NCBI GenBank assembly: GCA_944472155.2
Contig: OX235279.1
Location: 122,318,110 to 122,382,109, forward strand
Source of the DNA: Trichobilharzia szidati
Lineage: Eukaryota > Platyhelminthes > Trematoda > Strigeidida > Schistosomatidae
DNA length: 64,000 bases
Reading direction: 5' to 3'
Position numbers and translations under genes: made by a program
Part shown: positions 21,654 through 30,540 of the stretch, one piece after another
Numbering within the stretch: position 1 is the stretch's first letter
Layout: each line of letters starts with the position of its first letter
The notes under the pieces: model-generated
Told to the model about the DNA's origin: nothing
The model's input: only the letters and a program-made list of their open reading frames with translations
The model's database searches: none

Positions 21654-24600
21654 GCTTTAACCTAGTTCTGAGTGTACTCAATTAATTTCCTAATCATATA
21701 TATATATCTTTGCAAGGGATTTTAAATATATGACACTTATCCGATGGAATTATTGAGCCGGAAAGATGAGCTTGATATCCTCATTTTTCTTTAGAAAATA
21801 TCGCAGTATTTGTTTACTCATTTTTGGTCTATGTTTTTGATATGGTTGGCAAACTATCCTTCAGCATAATTTTCGTTCGATAATTCCAGCTCCTAAGCAA
21901 AGCGTGCCACCACTGGAGCAGCTAGCTGCACGCCTTATACGAAGCCTCCTTCGGAAGGCAATAGAATCTCGTCATAATGGCCCACCAGTTCTTGGCCGCA
22001 TGGAAAAAATAGATGTTGATGAGGGGGAAACTGTTACAATCAATGATACTAATGGAGAATTGGAAACCACGATGGATACAATAGACTCAGAGGAGGCGAA
22101 TGAAACCGGTGAGGAAAATGGTGTGTTGAGGCGTGGAAGACAATATGTTAGTCCAGCAACTGCACAGAATGCACCAATGGCTCGATTTTTGTGAGTCCCA
22201 TATTGCATTTCTTTAGGATATGCTATTCCTATGTAATATCCTAAGTATTAACTTATAGGGCAATACTTTATTTTTGTATTATCTATTCATATTTGTGATT
22301 TTGAAATTCTTTCATACCTAATTCTCTTCACTTTCATCCAAATAAGTCTAAGGTTGTTGCTATCAAGCATTTCGTAGTACCTGAGCTTGGATTCTCACAC
22401 AATGTTCGAGTAAAGTGGGAATATGCTGAATGCTTACAGTCTAGTTTAAAAGCTGATGCTATTGTTTGTGAACAAATTACTTCATAATATGAATTCCTTA
22501 AATACTCTGCACTAAATAACCGCTCAGTTACATCGGAATTTTACAAACCACTCATTTCAAAAGTCAAATTTTTAGTAAAAGTATATATATGAACGTAAAA
22601 TGCTTGATAACTTATTTTTGACATAAAAACAATTACTTCTTATTGGACAATTGCAGTATATACCCTTTGATAATATTCGTTAATCAATAGAGATGGAATC
22701 TATGACAAATTTCTACAAATTTGTGGTTCTATTATATCGCATGTTCATGGTTCTCAAAGGTGGTATATTTTCACTCAGATTTCATTGCAGCAGTTTTTCG
22801 ATTTATCTCTTGGAGTACCATCAGTTGTTCGAATTAGTCTTAATGACTATCGCGAGGTACTAACGTGACATACTCTATAATCTGTTAAGACATTCCTTTG
22901 CACTTTAAAAAGGCGATATATTGCAGGAAGTGAATGCCTATTAAGAACGACGATCTCAATATACGAGTTTATTGGGTCGTTACTCAATACGCGGTTAACT
23001 TAATTTGTATTGGTAAATGAATATTAACTTCGGGAGGACTTTTGTCAAAGCAATATTATTTAGTATACTGTATATTTTCTATAGTTTGATTTGTAAGGAT
23101 TAGTTATGTTTTACGAGTTGATCACGGACTGATATCAGTTAGAGAACCATTGAAAACCAGGGAGTACTGGACAGCTGCTGTTTCATCCTAGTTTGGGAAT
23201 CATCGGCAGTACGCACCCACTGGGATTCGAACCCAGGACCCGGTTACAAGGCAAGCTCGTATACCATTCAGCCACTGGGACCCGATTCAATGGCTCATGA
23301 ATTCTAACTTCTACCAATTCGTGATTTTAGCGCGACCCCAACTATTGTCGTTGGTGGAAATCCATCCACACGTGACTTCTAATTGGACCTAACTGGTCAC
23401 GACTTCTCACTAGAACTGCAGGAAGCTCCAACCTGTAACAAGTCACTAGCGAGCATCAGAATAATTTTCTATAGTTTGATTTGTAAGGATTAGTGATATC
23501 AGTCCGTGATCAACTCGTAAAACATAACTAATCCTTACAAATCAAACTATAGAAAATTATTCTGATGCTCGCTAGTGACTTGCTACAGGTTGGAGCTTCC
23601 TGCAGTTCTAGTGAGAAGTCGTGACCAGTTAGGTCCAATTAGAAGTCACGTGTGGATGGATTTCCACCAACGACAATAGTTGGGGTCGCGCTAAAATCAC
23701 GAATTGGTAGAAGTTAGAATTCATGAGCCATTGAATCGGGTCCCAGTGGCTGAATGGTATACGAGCTTGCCTTGTAACCGGGTCCTGGGTTCGAATCCCA
23801 GTGGGTGCGTACTGCCGATGATTCCCAAACTAGGATGAAACAGCAGCTGTCCAGTACTCCCTGGTTTTCAATGGTTCTCTAACTGATATCAGTCCGTGAT
23901 CAACTCGTAAAAAATATACTGTATATGTTGTTTATGCATTGGATATTATCGATATAAGTGTATTTTGATTTTAGCAAGTGTTTCTGTCTACTACTTCTTT
24001 ATTAAGTCTTTAGGGTTTTATCGACGTAAAAAGTAAAAGTTTTTATATCCTCGGTGTTGTTTTGGTTGAAGATCAGCTCCTTTACCAGTTAAATCATAGT
24101 AGTGAATTTGATGTGGTATGCTAACTGACTAGGCATGTATGGCGTAATCCCTAGATTCTTGTTTAGTAGGACATATAGTCCAGTCCCTTATTGTGTCAGG
24201 AAACGCAGACTTTGAAAGGAATGTAGTCTTGGTCAAAATTGCTAGTCTACCAGTAATTCTGAAGATAATATCCTTATAGGATAATCACTTTTTTCATAGT
24301 TTAATTGTATTATTTTTCCTGTACATTTTGTAAATTTAGTTTCTTAAAAATGCTCTCAAATATCATTATTAATGCAATTTTTTTCTCATTATTTGCATGG
24401 CATTCAACCTTTCCAATGCATATTTGATTTGCATGTGCACGTATCAGACGATTAGCTTACCTGTATGAGTCATTGCATTTTCTCTACTTTTTAATTGTAA
24501 ATAGTGACTCCTTTTGTATTGTTGAATTGTGGTGTAGTATATGTTCACAATATCTTATTTGCCTGTGATCGTATAAAATTAGGAATTTGGCTGTCCTATA

Positions 24601-27600
24601 TGCACAAAAGATGTCAACCTAAGCCATATAAAATCAAATGATCCTGCAGTTTTCATATTTCACGGTAGTATATTCTACCGAAAGCTGGGGGTAAGGCTAG
24701 CAACCCCCACCCCTAATAGAGACACCATCACTATCGGAACTTGAAAACCCAAGGTTGAAACCCTTTGTTCCACTTAGAAGGCAAAGAAATGAAAAAAAGT
24801 ATCACGTTATCGCCTTTCTCGTCAGGTAGTGCCAACCAGCATAGCATAGGGTAGGAGAAGAGTTAGGGGTAGAAAAATCAAGACATGTCATCAGCTCATG
24901 AAGTCTAACTGGTGGTTTAAGCCACACTTGTAGGTCTAGACTGCCTGATTGTGGTCATGGAGACTCTCAGAACCAATGGTTTGAGACTATTGGTGACGTG
25001 GCTGAAAACCGTTATCAATAACACAGATAGATGCATTCACTCTCAGACTTATAACTCCCATTACTTTCTGTAGATTTACTCTTTATTTCTGTTCAATATA
25101 GTTCCTTTGATTCTTTTTCTCTACCCTTGTGTGCTAATATGGAGTGTGTTAACTTCAAATGGTGTACCTTTGTGGAAGGTTCTACCTTAAAAACTCAGTC
25201 AGTGAGATGTGAGACTGAAAACAGTTTAGGTTATCTCTTGGAGGCTGTAAATATTCACTTATTTGTTTGCTGTGTTTGTCAGACACGTGTAGTTCATTCA
25301 AGCATCACCATGACAGCAATATTTTGTGGAATCTTTGGTCTCACATTTTTCTGATGTCCAATTGTGGGTCTAAAAGTTAGCGACGATGAAGCACTAAGGT
25401 TTTAGGATTTGCCATGACTGTTTCGTTCAGTTGTTAGGCCTCTGTTAGTGTTATATATGCAGTAGATGGGTTTTTCAACTCTTTGGTTGTGCGAAGTTAT
25501 GACAGTTTTTCTTACTGGTATTCGCACTTTTTTATCGAATACTCTTCACTCGATTAAAGTGAGACAGTGTGCCGTCCGGTTAGTCGTGTATTTCTGAAGG
25601 CACTTATCAGTCTAATAAACCCTCTTTTACTGAGCGTAGTATCTTATTATAAGTATAGAGATGTTTAGGAGCCTTTATGAGTTTTCTTATTGATTGATAG
25701 ACTGTGATTGTGATTACTGCGATGTTTGTGTCAAATTAAAGACCCACATGTCGTGGAAACAATCCATTGTCGGATTAGCTGGGTGTTATAACTGCACTGA
25801 ACTGAATAAACCCGTTGCCACTTTGTTATGTCTGTGCCTGCTAATTTTTATAACAGTAACGAACTCGACTGGTACGCTAATACCCCTGTTTGTCCGTTGT
25901 ACCTTCCGATTCACTAAGCCACGCAAATATCAAAAGACAAAGATCGGCTGCGACTGTAAGATATTGTGTTGTAAATTTTAAGACAACACATGATATTTAT
26001 ACATTTTCTTTACCATAATAAAGTCGGCACACAGTCGTGAGAATGGATTGCTCTTATCAGCTAGCAATGGCCATTCTCAGAGGTTGGCGATCCGACAAAG
26101 TTCAAGGTGAGACAAAAGACAATGAATTGATCACACACTAAATCACAATATGCGTGAGAAATGATCGATCAACATAGTAACTCCATCACAAGATAAATCA
26201 CACGATTCGTGAGAAAGAATGATATACTATTTTATGCTGGTTCCTATCACTGGGTCACGTCAGTGTTTGTTAGTTAAGATAAGGTTGTAGGATTAGTACT
26301 TTATAGTGTACAGTCGCTTTGATAGTTTCGGACGCATTTGAAGTTTGTCCATCTTTACCGTAACATCACGTTTTTATCTTTCGGCATTCTGCGTCTTTCA
26401 ATCATAGTACTTTCATTCTACTAAGTATCAGATTACGATAACTAGTTGATGGTCTCTTCCCTCAGTTCGGAATATTAATAGCACGCATATTAAGAATGTG
26501 TCTTGGATTAAGCACTTTACCTGTAGATTTTTACTAGCGTACATATATCAATTCCTCTTTTTGTTACTAGAGCGTACCTTGCATGTTGCTTGCTATTGCC
26601 TTATGAAATTTCTTGTCTTGTAAATATTTTTGTTCCCCATCAACTTACTTTTTCCCCGATGTCTTTGTAGACATTATTTAATAAATCATGCAGAGATAGG
26701 TGAAGATAGGCCAATTTCAAATCAAAGTTCAGCAAATGAAAATAGCTTGGACACAACTGGTTCGGATGAAGTACTGGATGTTTCGACTGAGGAACATGAT
26801 TCATCGTAAGTTCACACTAATATGTGTTTCATGAAGTGCCAGTGTAATTCACTATGTCTAGGCGACTAGATTTGTTTGTCCCAGCTTACGTTGGGTAGTG
26901 CAGTATACTATGTCTCTGTATGACTATTTTATAATTGGATGTGAATACGAGGAGCATGTCCCCGCACGTGAGCCGTTGGTTGTCTGGAAGAAGTCTATGC
27001 ACCTGAGTAGTATGAGCTAGCGGAGGGGCATCTCTAGTATATCAAAGGTCGGGTTCACACAACTTTGCTGCGTGTAACCTTGCGTTAAGCCAGTGAAATC
27101 TGGCTAGCAATGTGCGGTGATTTTTCCGTTCGATCATTGCTGCTTTTTCGTGCGAAATCTGGTCATGAAAACTCTAGGATGACCAACTGACAGCTTGGTA
27201 TCTTGGGATGAAGGATATTTGTGTTGTTTGCATCTCTTCGTATATCACAACTATCTGGATGACTTATGAGAAATCATACTACCCGGAGACTGATGATGTT
27301 GCTAGATACTGTCAGGAATCGAAACGCGGCTGTTCAATACTTCCTGGTTGTATAACTATCGTCAATTCGTGATCACTTGAAGTATTTTTGTGTAGAGCTT
27401 TAATATGTACCAATTTGCACTGATGCAGTTTTCTGTTACTGACATCCAGCTAGGGATTTATTGTTCAAACCTCTGAGAAAAATTATAATTATGCTTGCTT
27501 CATACTATTTGACAGTTTTTTTCGAGCATCACTAATTTGGGTTATTTAAGAATGATTCCTATTCCGTACTGGTATGTCATCATGTGAAAAATAATTTTCA

Positions 27601-28153
27601 GAAGAAAACAAGGCATCTCTTCCTTGTTGACAAAGTTACTGTCGATTCTCGCGACACTCTCTCACAGCAGGCGTACCACACACTTGGTCACTGTCCTTAC
27701 CTGTCTATGAGCTGTTTTGTCGAAGCAGTCCTAAAGATACAGGTTAATTTTTTTTTTCAATGTGTAACTTGCTTTCCGTTATTTAACCGACTTATCCATT
27801 GCACCCGTTTTATACAAAGGATCGCAGATAATGAAGAATCTGTTCACGACGCGACAGAATCTCAACAAGGCCTCTCACCCGACCGAAGGGTTTATTTTCG
27901 TAGCCTTATGAATCATATTGATCGTGCAATTAGTGCTACAGTCACTGGACGTGAGAACAACCGAACTGGCAACACAAGCGATACCGATGTGTCAGTGGAT
28001 AGAGAGCCAACCTCTGTATACAGATGGAACAAAAAAGGTGATAAATACCGTTGGGTTCCCCCAAGTTATACTTACAAAGAGGAAATGCAGCGCATTCTGT
28101 CAGAAGAATTACACCTTGGAAACGCTTTAATCCGATCTGTAATAACACTGTGA
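10871..28153 (+). CDS. PCMTD1-like: PCMTD-type protein-L-isoaspartate methyltransferase domain protein (7 exons, 603 aa)
   Basis: Exons 10871-11174, 12499-12987, 13134-13267, 15029-15143, 21890-22190, 26671-26805 and 27820-28153. All junctions keep phase and the total is exactly 604 codons. The N-terminus MGGRVSRGQD resembles the myristoylated start of PCMTD1/2. HISAPSIY (61-68) and the SAM motif FLNIGSGTGYLS (83-94) are followed by NHGIE, then YDRIYVGA and LLKIGGILVVP. A PCMTD-like helix rich in R/L (PLEQLAARLIRSLLRKAIESR) lies in exon 5. Vertebrate PCMTD1 is about 357 aa and is thought to act as a cullin-5/elongin-type ligase adaptor. This protein is longer because of an acidic insertion at about 155-270 and an acidic linker before the C-terminus. 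The last residues (ILSEELHLGNALIRSVI) may correspond to the SOCS-like tail. The start is chosen by homology over an upstream ATG at 10802. Confidence 0.85.
11309..11474. mobile_element. Foldback/MITE-like element in PCMTD-like intron 1
   Basis: Starts CCCAGCCAGCA and ends TGCTAGCTGGG, an imperfect terminal inverted repeat. Inside, a CTTCGGGGGCATTGCAGAC block near 11355 pairs with GTCTGCAGTGCCCCCGAAG near 11445, and a similar GCATTGCAGACTTATTGGGG block lies near 11333. There is no coding capacity. Superfamily unknown. Confidence 0.55.
11755..12130 (-). mobile_element. RTE 3' UTR fragment in intron 1
   Basis: On the - strand this matches 24890-25215 closely over its length (CACGTGG/GCATTCACTCT...GTGTGCTAATATGGAGTGTG). 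Only the untranslated 3' end of the element is present. Confidence 0.6.
12499..12987 (+). CDS. PCMTD-like exon 2 with acidic insertion
   Basis: Acceptor TTCTTATAG, donor GTAAGT. The first about 50 codons (NHGIEV, LETFMSECDAPFERSFCPPVFLHGNI) follow the PCMT fold. From LVAPLNQP (about 152) to the end the sequence is rich in S, N, D and E, including DDDDESESD, and has no counterpart in vertebrate PCMTD1. Confidence 0.85.
13134..13267 (+). CDS. PCMTD-like exon 3
   Basis: Acceptor CTTTAG, donor GTAAGT. Encodes VYDRIYVGAAVT and LLKIGGILVVPYRDK, the strand and helix of the PCMT fold after motif I, in frame with both neighbours. Confidence 0.9.
13675..13905 (-). mobile_element. tRNA-derived SINE in intron 3
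   Basis: Read on the - strand, a tRNA-like head (13830-13904) has an A-box-like TGGTATAGCGGTTAGGA and a B-box GGTTCGATCC, with GCGTC/GACGC ends able to pair. The anticodon arm centres on CCATGCACATGG, suggesting a tRNA-Ala(TGC)-like origin, but the loop is too tight for a working tRNA. A body with a GGGTTGCTAGCCTC-type word follows and recurs near 15.5, 24.7 and 54.3 kb. Confidence 0.6.
15029..15143 (+). CDS. PCMTD-like exon 4
   Basis: Acceptor AAATTTAG, donor GTAAGT. Encodes FLKIIRIDENR and LMTVSFATLLPS, which align with the QIMRTGQN and LAVSFAPLVQP region of PCMTD1. Confidence 0.85.
15485..15645 (-). mobile_element. tRNA-derived SINE relative, decayed
   Basis: Carries the same body word (GGGGTTACTAACCTC) as the 13.7 kb SINE and a tRNA-like remnant with a B-box-like GGATTCAACTACC on the - strand. 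More diverged than the 13.7 kb copy. Confidence 0.4.
15660..16479. other. Intron 4 sequence without recognised feature
   Basis: No open frame or known repeat seen; ordinary AT-rich intronic DNA. Confidence 0.35.
16480..16935 (-). mobile_element. Antisense RTE 3'-end fragment upstream of RTE copy A
   Basis: On the - strand it encodes [14 protein letters not shown] and [35 protein letters not shown], the end of an RTE polymerase. From 16591 onward it is almost identical to 37562-37906, which lies in the same position upstream of RTE copy B. Confidence 0.65.
17463..18303 (+). pseudogene. RTE copy A endonuclease ORF, frameshifted
   Basis: APE-type endonuclease that would nick target DNA for retrotransposition. 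Motifs seen: [39 protein letters not shown] and [12 protein letters not shown]. Compared with copy B, a 4-base loss at about 18100 (GATGAAGGATG against GATGAAACGAAGGATG) splits the frame into 17463-18107 and 18097-18303. A further frame change at about 18230 is shared with copy B. Confidence 0.75.
18291..19163 (+). pseudogene. RTE copy A ORF: endonuclease end and linker, truncated before RT
   Basis: Begins with [20 protein letters not shown] and the RWTQIDHI motif that closes the endonuclease domain, followed by a charged helical linker ([25 protein letters not shown]) and [10 protein letters not shown], which in copy B leads into the RT. Here it meets 3' UTR sequence and ends at 19163. Confidence 0.75.
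19318..21600 (-). mobile_element. RTE copy C, antisense and degenerate
   Basis: On the - strand, from high to low coordinates: an endonuclease fragment [17 protein letters not shown] (about 21430), scattered linker, [27 protein letters not shown] (about 20200), LFFDLEAALDYVDRE, YSNSRIYVKALGELSSE, then RTE thumb and KGRVYRAA..VLLYGCETWLLKMEDMKRI (about 19500). It has many stops. It abuts a TA repeat at its 5' side (21618-21651) and lies tail to tail with copy A at about 19400. Confidence 0.7.
21618..21651. repeat. TA dinucleotide repeat
   Basis: About 17 TA units at the truncated 5' edge of RTE copy C. Confidence 0.9.
21890..22190 (+). CDS. PCMTD-like exon 5
   Basis: Acceptor AATTCCAG, donor GTGAGT. 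Encodes PPLEQLAARLIRSLLRKAI (aligns with the NLQDLARIYIRRTLRNFI helix of PCMTD1), then an acidic EEANETGEENG stretch and RRGRQYV. If the donor were not used, a TGA follows two codons later, so a shorter form of about 449 aa is conceivable. Confidence 0.75.
22491..23074. other. Intron 5 sequence without recognised feature
   Basis: A 66-base stretch at about 22791-22856 is flanked by TTGCAG and GTACTA, but including it would not fit the phases of exons 5 and 6. Nothing else seen. Confidence 0.3.
23109..23493 (-). mobile_element. tRNA-Thr/hammerhead SINE-like element (left arm)
   Basis: Mirror copy of 23528-23912. The tRNA-like part occupies 23212-23283 on the - strand, and the hammerhead-like part about 23161-23212. 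See the right arm for details. Confidence 0.75.
23738..23809 (+). tRNA. tRNA-Thr(TGT)-like segment in the SINE (not a working tRNA)
   Basis: GGGTCCCAGTGGCTGAATGG (A-box region), an anticodon loop reading CTTGTAAC, and B-box GGTTCGAATCC, ending GTGGGTGC. Ends pair only in part. It is best read as the pol III promoter of the repeat. The mirror copy is at 23212-23283 (-). Confidence 0.55.
23809..23860 (+). ncRNA. Degenerate hammerhead ribozyme-like motif
   Basis: Matches the hammerhead of the 52.1 kb copy with changes in the core: CTGCCGATGA instead of CTGATGA, stem II TCCC/GGA around AAACTA, GGATGAAAC, then ACAGCAGCTGTC. The two-base insertion in the CUGAUGA box should abolish cleavage. Confidence 0.5.
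24655..24790 (+). mobile_element. tRNA-SINE body fragment
   Basis: Contains GGTAAGGCTAGCAACCCCCACCCC, the reverse of the body word seen at 13.7 kb, in opposite orientation to that copy. No tRNA-like head is preserved. Confidence 0.35.
24880..25215 (+). mobile_element. RTE 3' UTR fragment in intron 5
   Basis: Begins with GACTCTCAGAACCAATGG and GACGTGGCTGAAAACCG, the conserved 3' UTR start also seen at 19150 and 41550, and ends ACTCAGTCAGTGAGATG. An inverted close relative lies at 11755-12130 in intron 1. Confidence 0.6.
25783..26100 (+). other. Possible solo LTR with hairpin and primer-site-like end
   Basis: Starts TGTTATAACTG, contains AATAAAGTCGG near 26017, then a strong hairpin (26038-26079) and, directly after, TGGCGATCCGAC (26085), which resembles a retrotransposon primer-binding site. 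No second LTR or coding region is present nearby. The identity as an LTR is a guess from this order of signals. Confidence 0.3.
26038..26079. repeat. Hairpin with 15-bp stem
   Basis: TGAGAATGG plus ATTGCT on the 5' side pairs with AGCAAT plus CCATTCTCA on the 3' side, leaving a GG bulge and a 10-base loop. Confidence 0.75.
26671..26805 (+). CDS. PCMTD-like exon 6
   Basis: Acceptor GTCTTTGTAG, donor GTAAGT. The chosen acceptor is the one that keeps the frame open from exon 5; the nearer AG at 26697 would give a stop. Encodes HYLINHAEIGEDRP and then an acidic, serine-rich linker ending STEEHDSS. Confidence 0.6.
27050..27385 (+). mobile_element. Diverged hammerhead-bearing repeat relative
   Basis: CTGATGA at 27290-27296, GAAA at 27321-27324 and GGCTGTT at about 27328-27334 keep the order of a hammerhead core. 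The flank TTCAATACTTCCTGGTT...CGTGATCAC parallels the end of the 23.8 and 63.2 kb elements. The tRNA part is not clear. It lies in intron 6. Confidence 0.35.
27820..28153 (+). CDS. PCMTD-like terminal exon 7
   Basis: The acceptor AAAG at 27816-27819 is not ideal, but it is the one in phase with exon 6. Encodes an acidic start, RVYFRSLMNHIDRAIS, then YKEEMQRILSEELHLGNALIRSVITL and TGA. Possible poly(A) signals AATAAA lie at 28364 and 28373. The frame is open upstream to 27584, but the intervening T-rich tract suggests an intron. Confidence 0.6.
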
Positions 28154-28363
28154 AGAAATGTAGATTACCTTATGTTTGTTTCGTTTTATGATTTAATAAG
28201 ATATCAAAGAATTATGATTATCATTCACAATTTCATGACAAACTTTATATTTGTACTACATAACTTTTCCACGCAAACTCGTGTTCGGAGCTAGAACCCT
28301 GCATTTCTAGATTTTAGGGACCTTGCTGTAATTCTCCTACTGATTATCCTTTCCATGCATTAA

Positions 28364-28378
28364 AATAAAAGAAATAAA
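28364..28378 (+). terminator. Poly(A) signals downstream of the PCMTD-like gene
   Basis: Two AATAAA hexamers (28364-28369 and 28373-28378), about 210 bp after the stop codon. Confidence 0.5.
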
Positions 28379-28379
28379 C

Positions 28380-30165
28380 AATCTGTGTATTTTTTATCTT
28401 TTGGCAGAGCAGTAAGGGGGAAATGCAATTACAACCGGTTTACTTAGTTTCGTGTTTTTTGCTTAGCGCCCCAGGCACATCACTGATACGACCTCTGTGG
28501 GGATTCCAAGGCCTCAACCACATGCTCCTGAAATGACAAACAAAAAAATATTCAAATCACTAAATAAAATCGTCAAGTGTTAAGTAGAAATACCTTTTAA
28601 GTGGTAGCACTGTTTAATTCTTTAATTAAAAATGAGCAAATTAAAATATTTGGAAGTTACATGTCACTAGATGGTTAGTGTAGGAAGTCCCCAATCGATA
28701 AATATTGGTAACTTGGCAGTTGAAATCCTTGTGGCGATACTGTTTAAATAGTGTGACAGCAAAAATTGGATACCATGAGAACTGCATAATAATCTCCACG
28801 GTTAGTAACGCGATCACGATAGTGGAATATTATAGTATCATTAAGGAATAACGTTCTAGATCCTAATAATACCATAAGTTTTGGTCTCAACTTAAGACAG
28901 ATTTCACTAATCCAACATTCTCACTTTTCATTAGTAAATTGCTTTGGGTTAAACATTTAGCATGTGAGATGATAATTAGTGATAGCAATACTTAGACTGA
29001 AAAGTTATGACACCACCACGTCTACTGTACAAACTATGCTGAAGAGAGTTGATAAACTGCATACAAATATCAATAAAATCTAGTGGGACCTATCCTTACC
29101 GGCACCGAACATGAAGAGGAAGGAAGGCTGGTTGAAATCACCAGAAGTCTATAACGATAGTGAACAATAGGGGCTGACAGAAAAGGAAACATTAGAAGAT
29201 GAAATACCCGTCAACTATTTGGAGTTATTTAGAAGACGAGTCTCGGAAAGTTATGTTAAGTGGAACAATCCCCTAAAAGGATGAAATTTCAGTAGTTTTT
29301 CAGGTGAGACGACTGGAGCAACACATAAAATACTTAGTAGATGTGTTCGGGAGGATTGCAGTTGCTTATCTTTTAAACTCAGTCTGCACGGGACATGAAT
29401 ATCAGATTCCTAGCAGAAGTGCCGAAACAGCAGCTGAATCTAACCCCAAAAGTATTTAAGAGCTATAGTGAATCATACAGTAGATTAACTAAGATACTTG
29501 TTATTGTGTGGCACAAATCAAGATATTTCCGTCAAACTGATCATCATAGTCTATAAGAAAGAAAACAAATCCTTCTGTCCCCTTGATTAGTTTGAATGAA
29601 AATAATGATGTCATTTTATCATGCAAATTTATTCTTTCTTGTTCTTCTTCACACAAGAAGATCAACCTGACTAGTGTGGTATTCAGTATTCTAGGTCCCA
29701 CGATTGGTATGCATAAACTTCTATTTGTAAGATACGGAGTGAAGTGGTTGGATATATCAAAGGCTTCACGTGTACGTAAAGTTGCTTCGATACTTTGAAC
29801 TTTTGACCGACGAACTCTCAGTATTGATACAAAAGGCTCTTTTTGCCCTTACCAACTTTCATTGCCTTTGAATTTGCTGTCTCTCAATCGGTCAACAACT
29901 CAGTATTTACGCTGCGATAGTAAAATGTGGCATATAGCCACATAGACTTGCTGCCAGTGAATTTTGCAGTTACTAAACTGTGTTGACCTTCAACTGATAA
30001 AGTAATCTTCAGTTAGAAAAGATGATAAATATACATCAGGAAATCTTCAATACTGCAGCACCTAGGCGGAGTTTAGAATCAATAAGCCTAGCTGTTTGTT
30101 CAAAAATGTCAATAGCTCCTCTGAAGATACCGAAATAGAACAATAGATAGGTGAATGGGTCCCAC
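28380..30165. other. Convergent intergenic region
   Basis: Lies between the stop codons of the two host genes. A TTTATT at 29628-29633 could be the - strand AATAAA of the helicase gene. Otherwise only chance ORFs. Confidence 0.35.
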
Positions 30166-30540
30166 TTACTTTTCTTCACTATCAGCAGTTTCACTTCTTT
30201 TTCTGTCTGAATTTTTGAGGATTTTATAGGCGAGACGTCTTTCTCCACGTCGACGACTAATTACACTACTCAGACACCGATTTGCATTAGATTCTTTGTT
30301 TTTGGACATTATGTTTACACGATTTGTTTTCCACTGGTTCACAAGTCTGTCTAGTTCTGCATCAACCTCTGAACCGCTTCTTTTCATTACTGATAAGATA
30401 CCATCCATATGCGGAAGGTCAGCATCACTCCACAGTGTAACAGCTCTTCCATGGTGACCAGCTCTTCCAGTTCGACCGACACGATGTATATATTCTTGTT
30501 CTGATGCAGGGACATCATAGTTGACTACCATACTGACACC
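30166..30540 (-). CDS. DDX52: DDX52 terminal exon 8
   Basis: [28 protein letters not shown] (motif VI) and a basic tail, [15 protein letters not shown], ending SEEK and TAA. The stop sits within AAGTAAGTGGG, a good splice donor, so a further short 3' exon cannot be excluded. Confidence 0.88.
   Translation of the reverse strand, partial: GVSMVVNYDVPASEQEYIHRVGRTGRAGHHGRAVTLWSDADLPHMDGILSVMKRSGSEVDAELDRLVNQWKTNRVNIMSKNKESNANRCLSSVISRRRGERRLAYKILKNSDRKRSETADSEEK

Larger units (their letters stand above)
23109..23912. repeat. Near-perfect palindrome, two 385-bp arms around a 34-bp spacer
   Basis: Arms 23109-23493 and 23528-23912 are reverse complements with no net indel; the one difference I noted is T/C in the GACTTGNTACAGG word. 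Each arm is one copy of a tRNA-Thr-like/hammerhead-like element, head to head. The spacer itself (TGATATCAGTCCG...) is the same sequence that closes each arm on the outside. It lies in intron 5 of the PCMTD-like gene. Confidence 0.9.
23497..23912 (+). mobile_element. tRNA-Thr/hammerhead SINE-like element (right arm)
   Basis: Order: start sequence TGATATCAGTCCGTGATC, a body with CTCGCTAGTGACTTG and GGGGTCGCGC, a tRNA-like segment (23738-23809), a hammerhead-like segment (23809-23860), then CTCTAAC and again TGATATCAGTCCGTGATC at the very end. The same body, tRNA and hammerhead order is found at 51.76-52.2 kb and, truncated, at 63.0-63.2 kb. The combination matches what is known of schistosome Smα-type repeats: pol III boxes plus a hammerhead. 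Confidence 0.75.

Noticed and set aside
22791..22856. 66-base exon-like segment between TTGCAG and GTACTA
   Set aside because: Inclusion leaves the phase unchanged but then needs the same exon 6 acceptor; no PCMTD similarity was seen, so it was left as intron.
23101..23912. CRISPR or bacterial terminator reading of the palindrome
   Set aside because: The context is eukaryotic, there are only two long arms, and the arms contain pol III boxes and a hammerhead.
27584..27815. Extension of the last PCMTD-like exon back to 27584
   Set aside because: The frame is open, but it includes a T-rich tract typical of an intron end, and exon 6 would not join it in phase.
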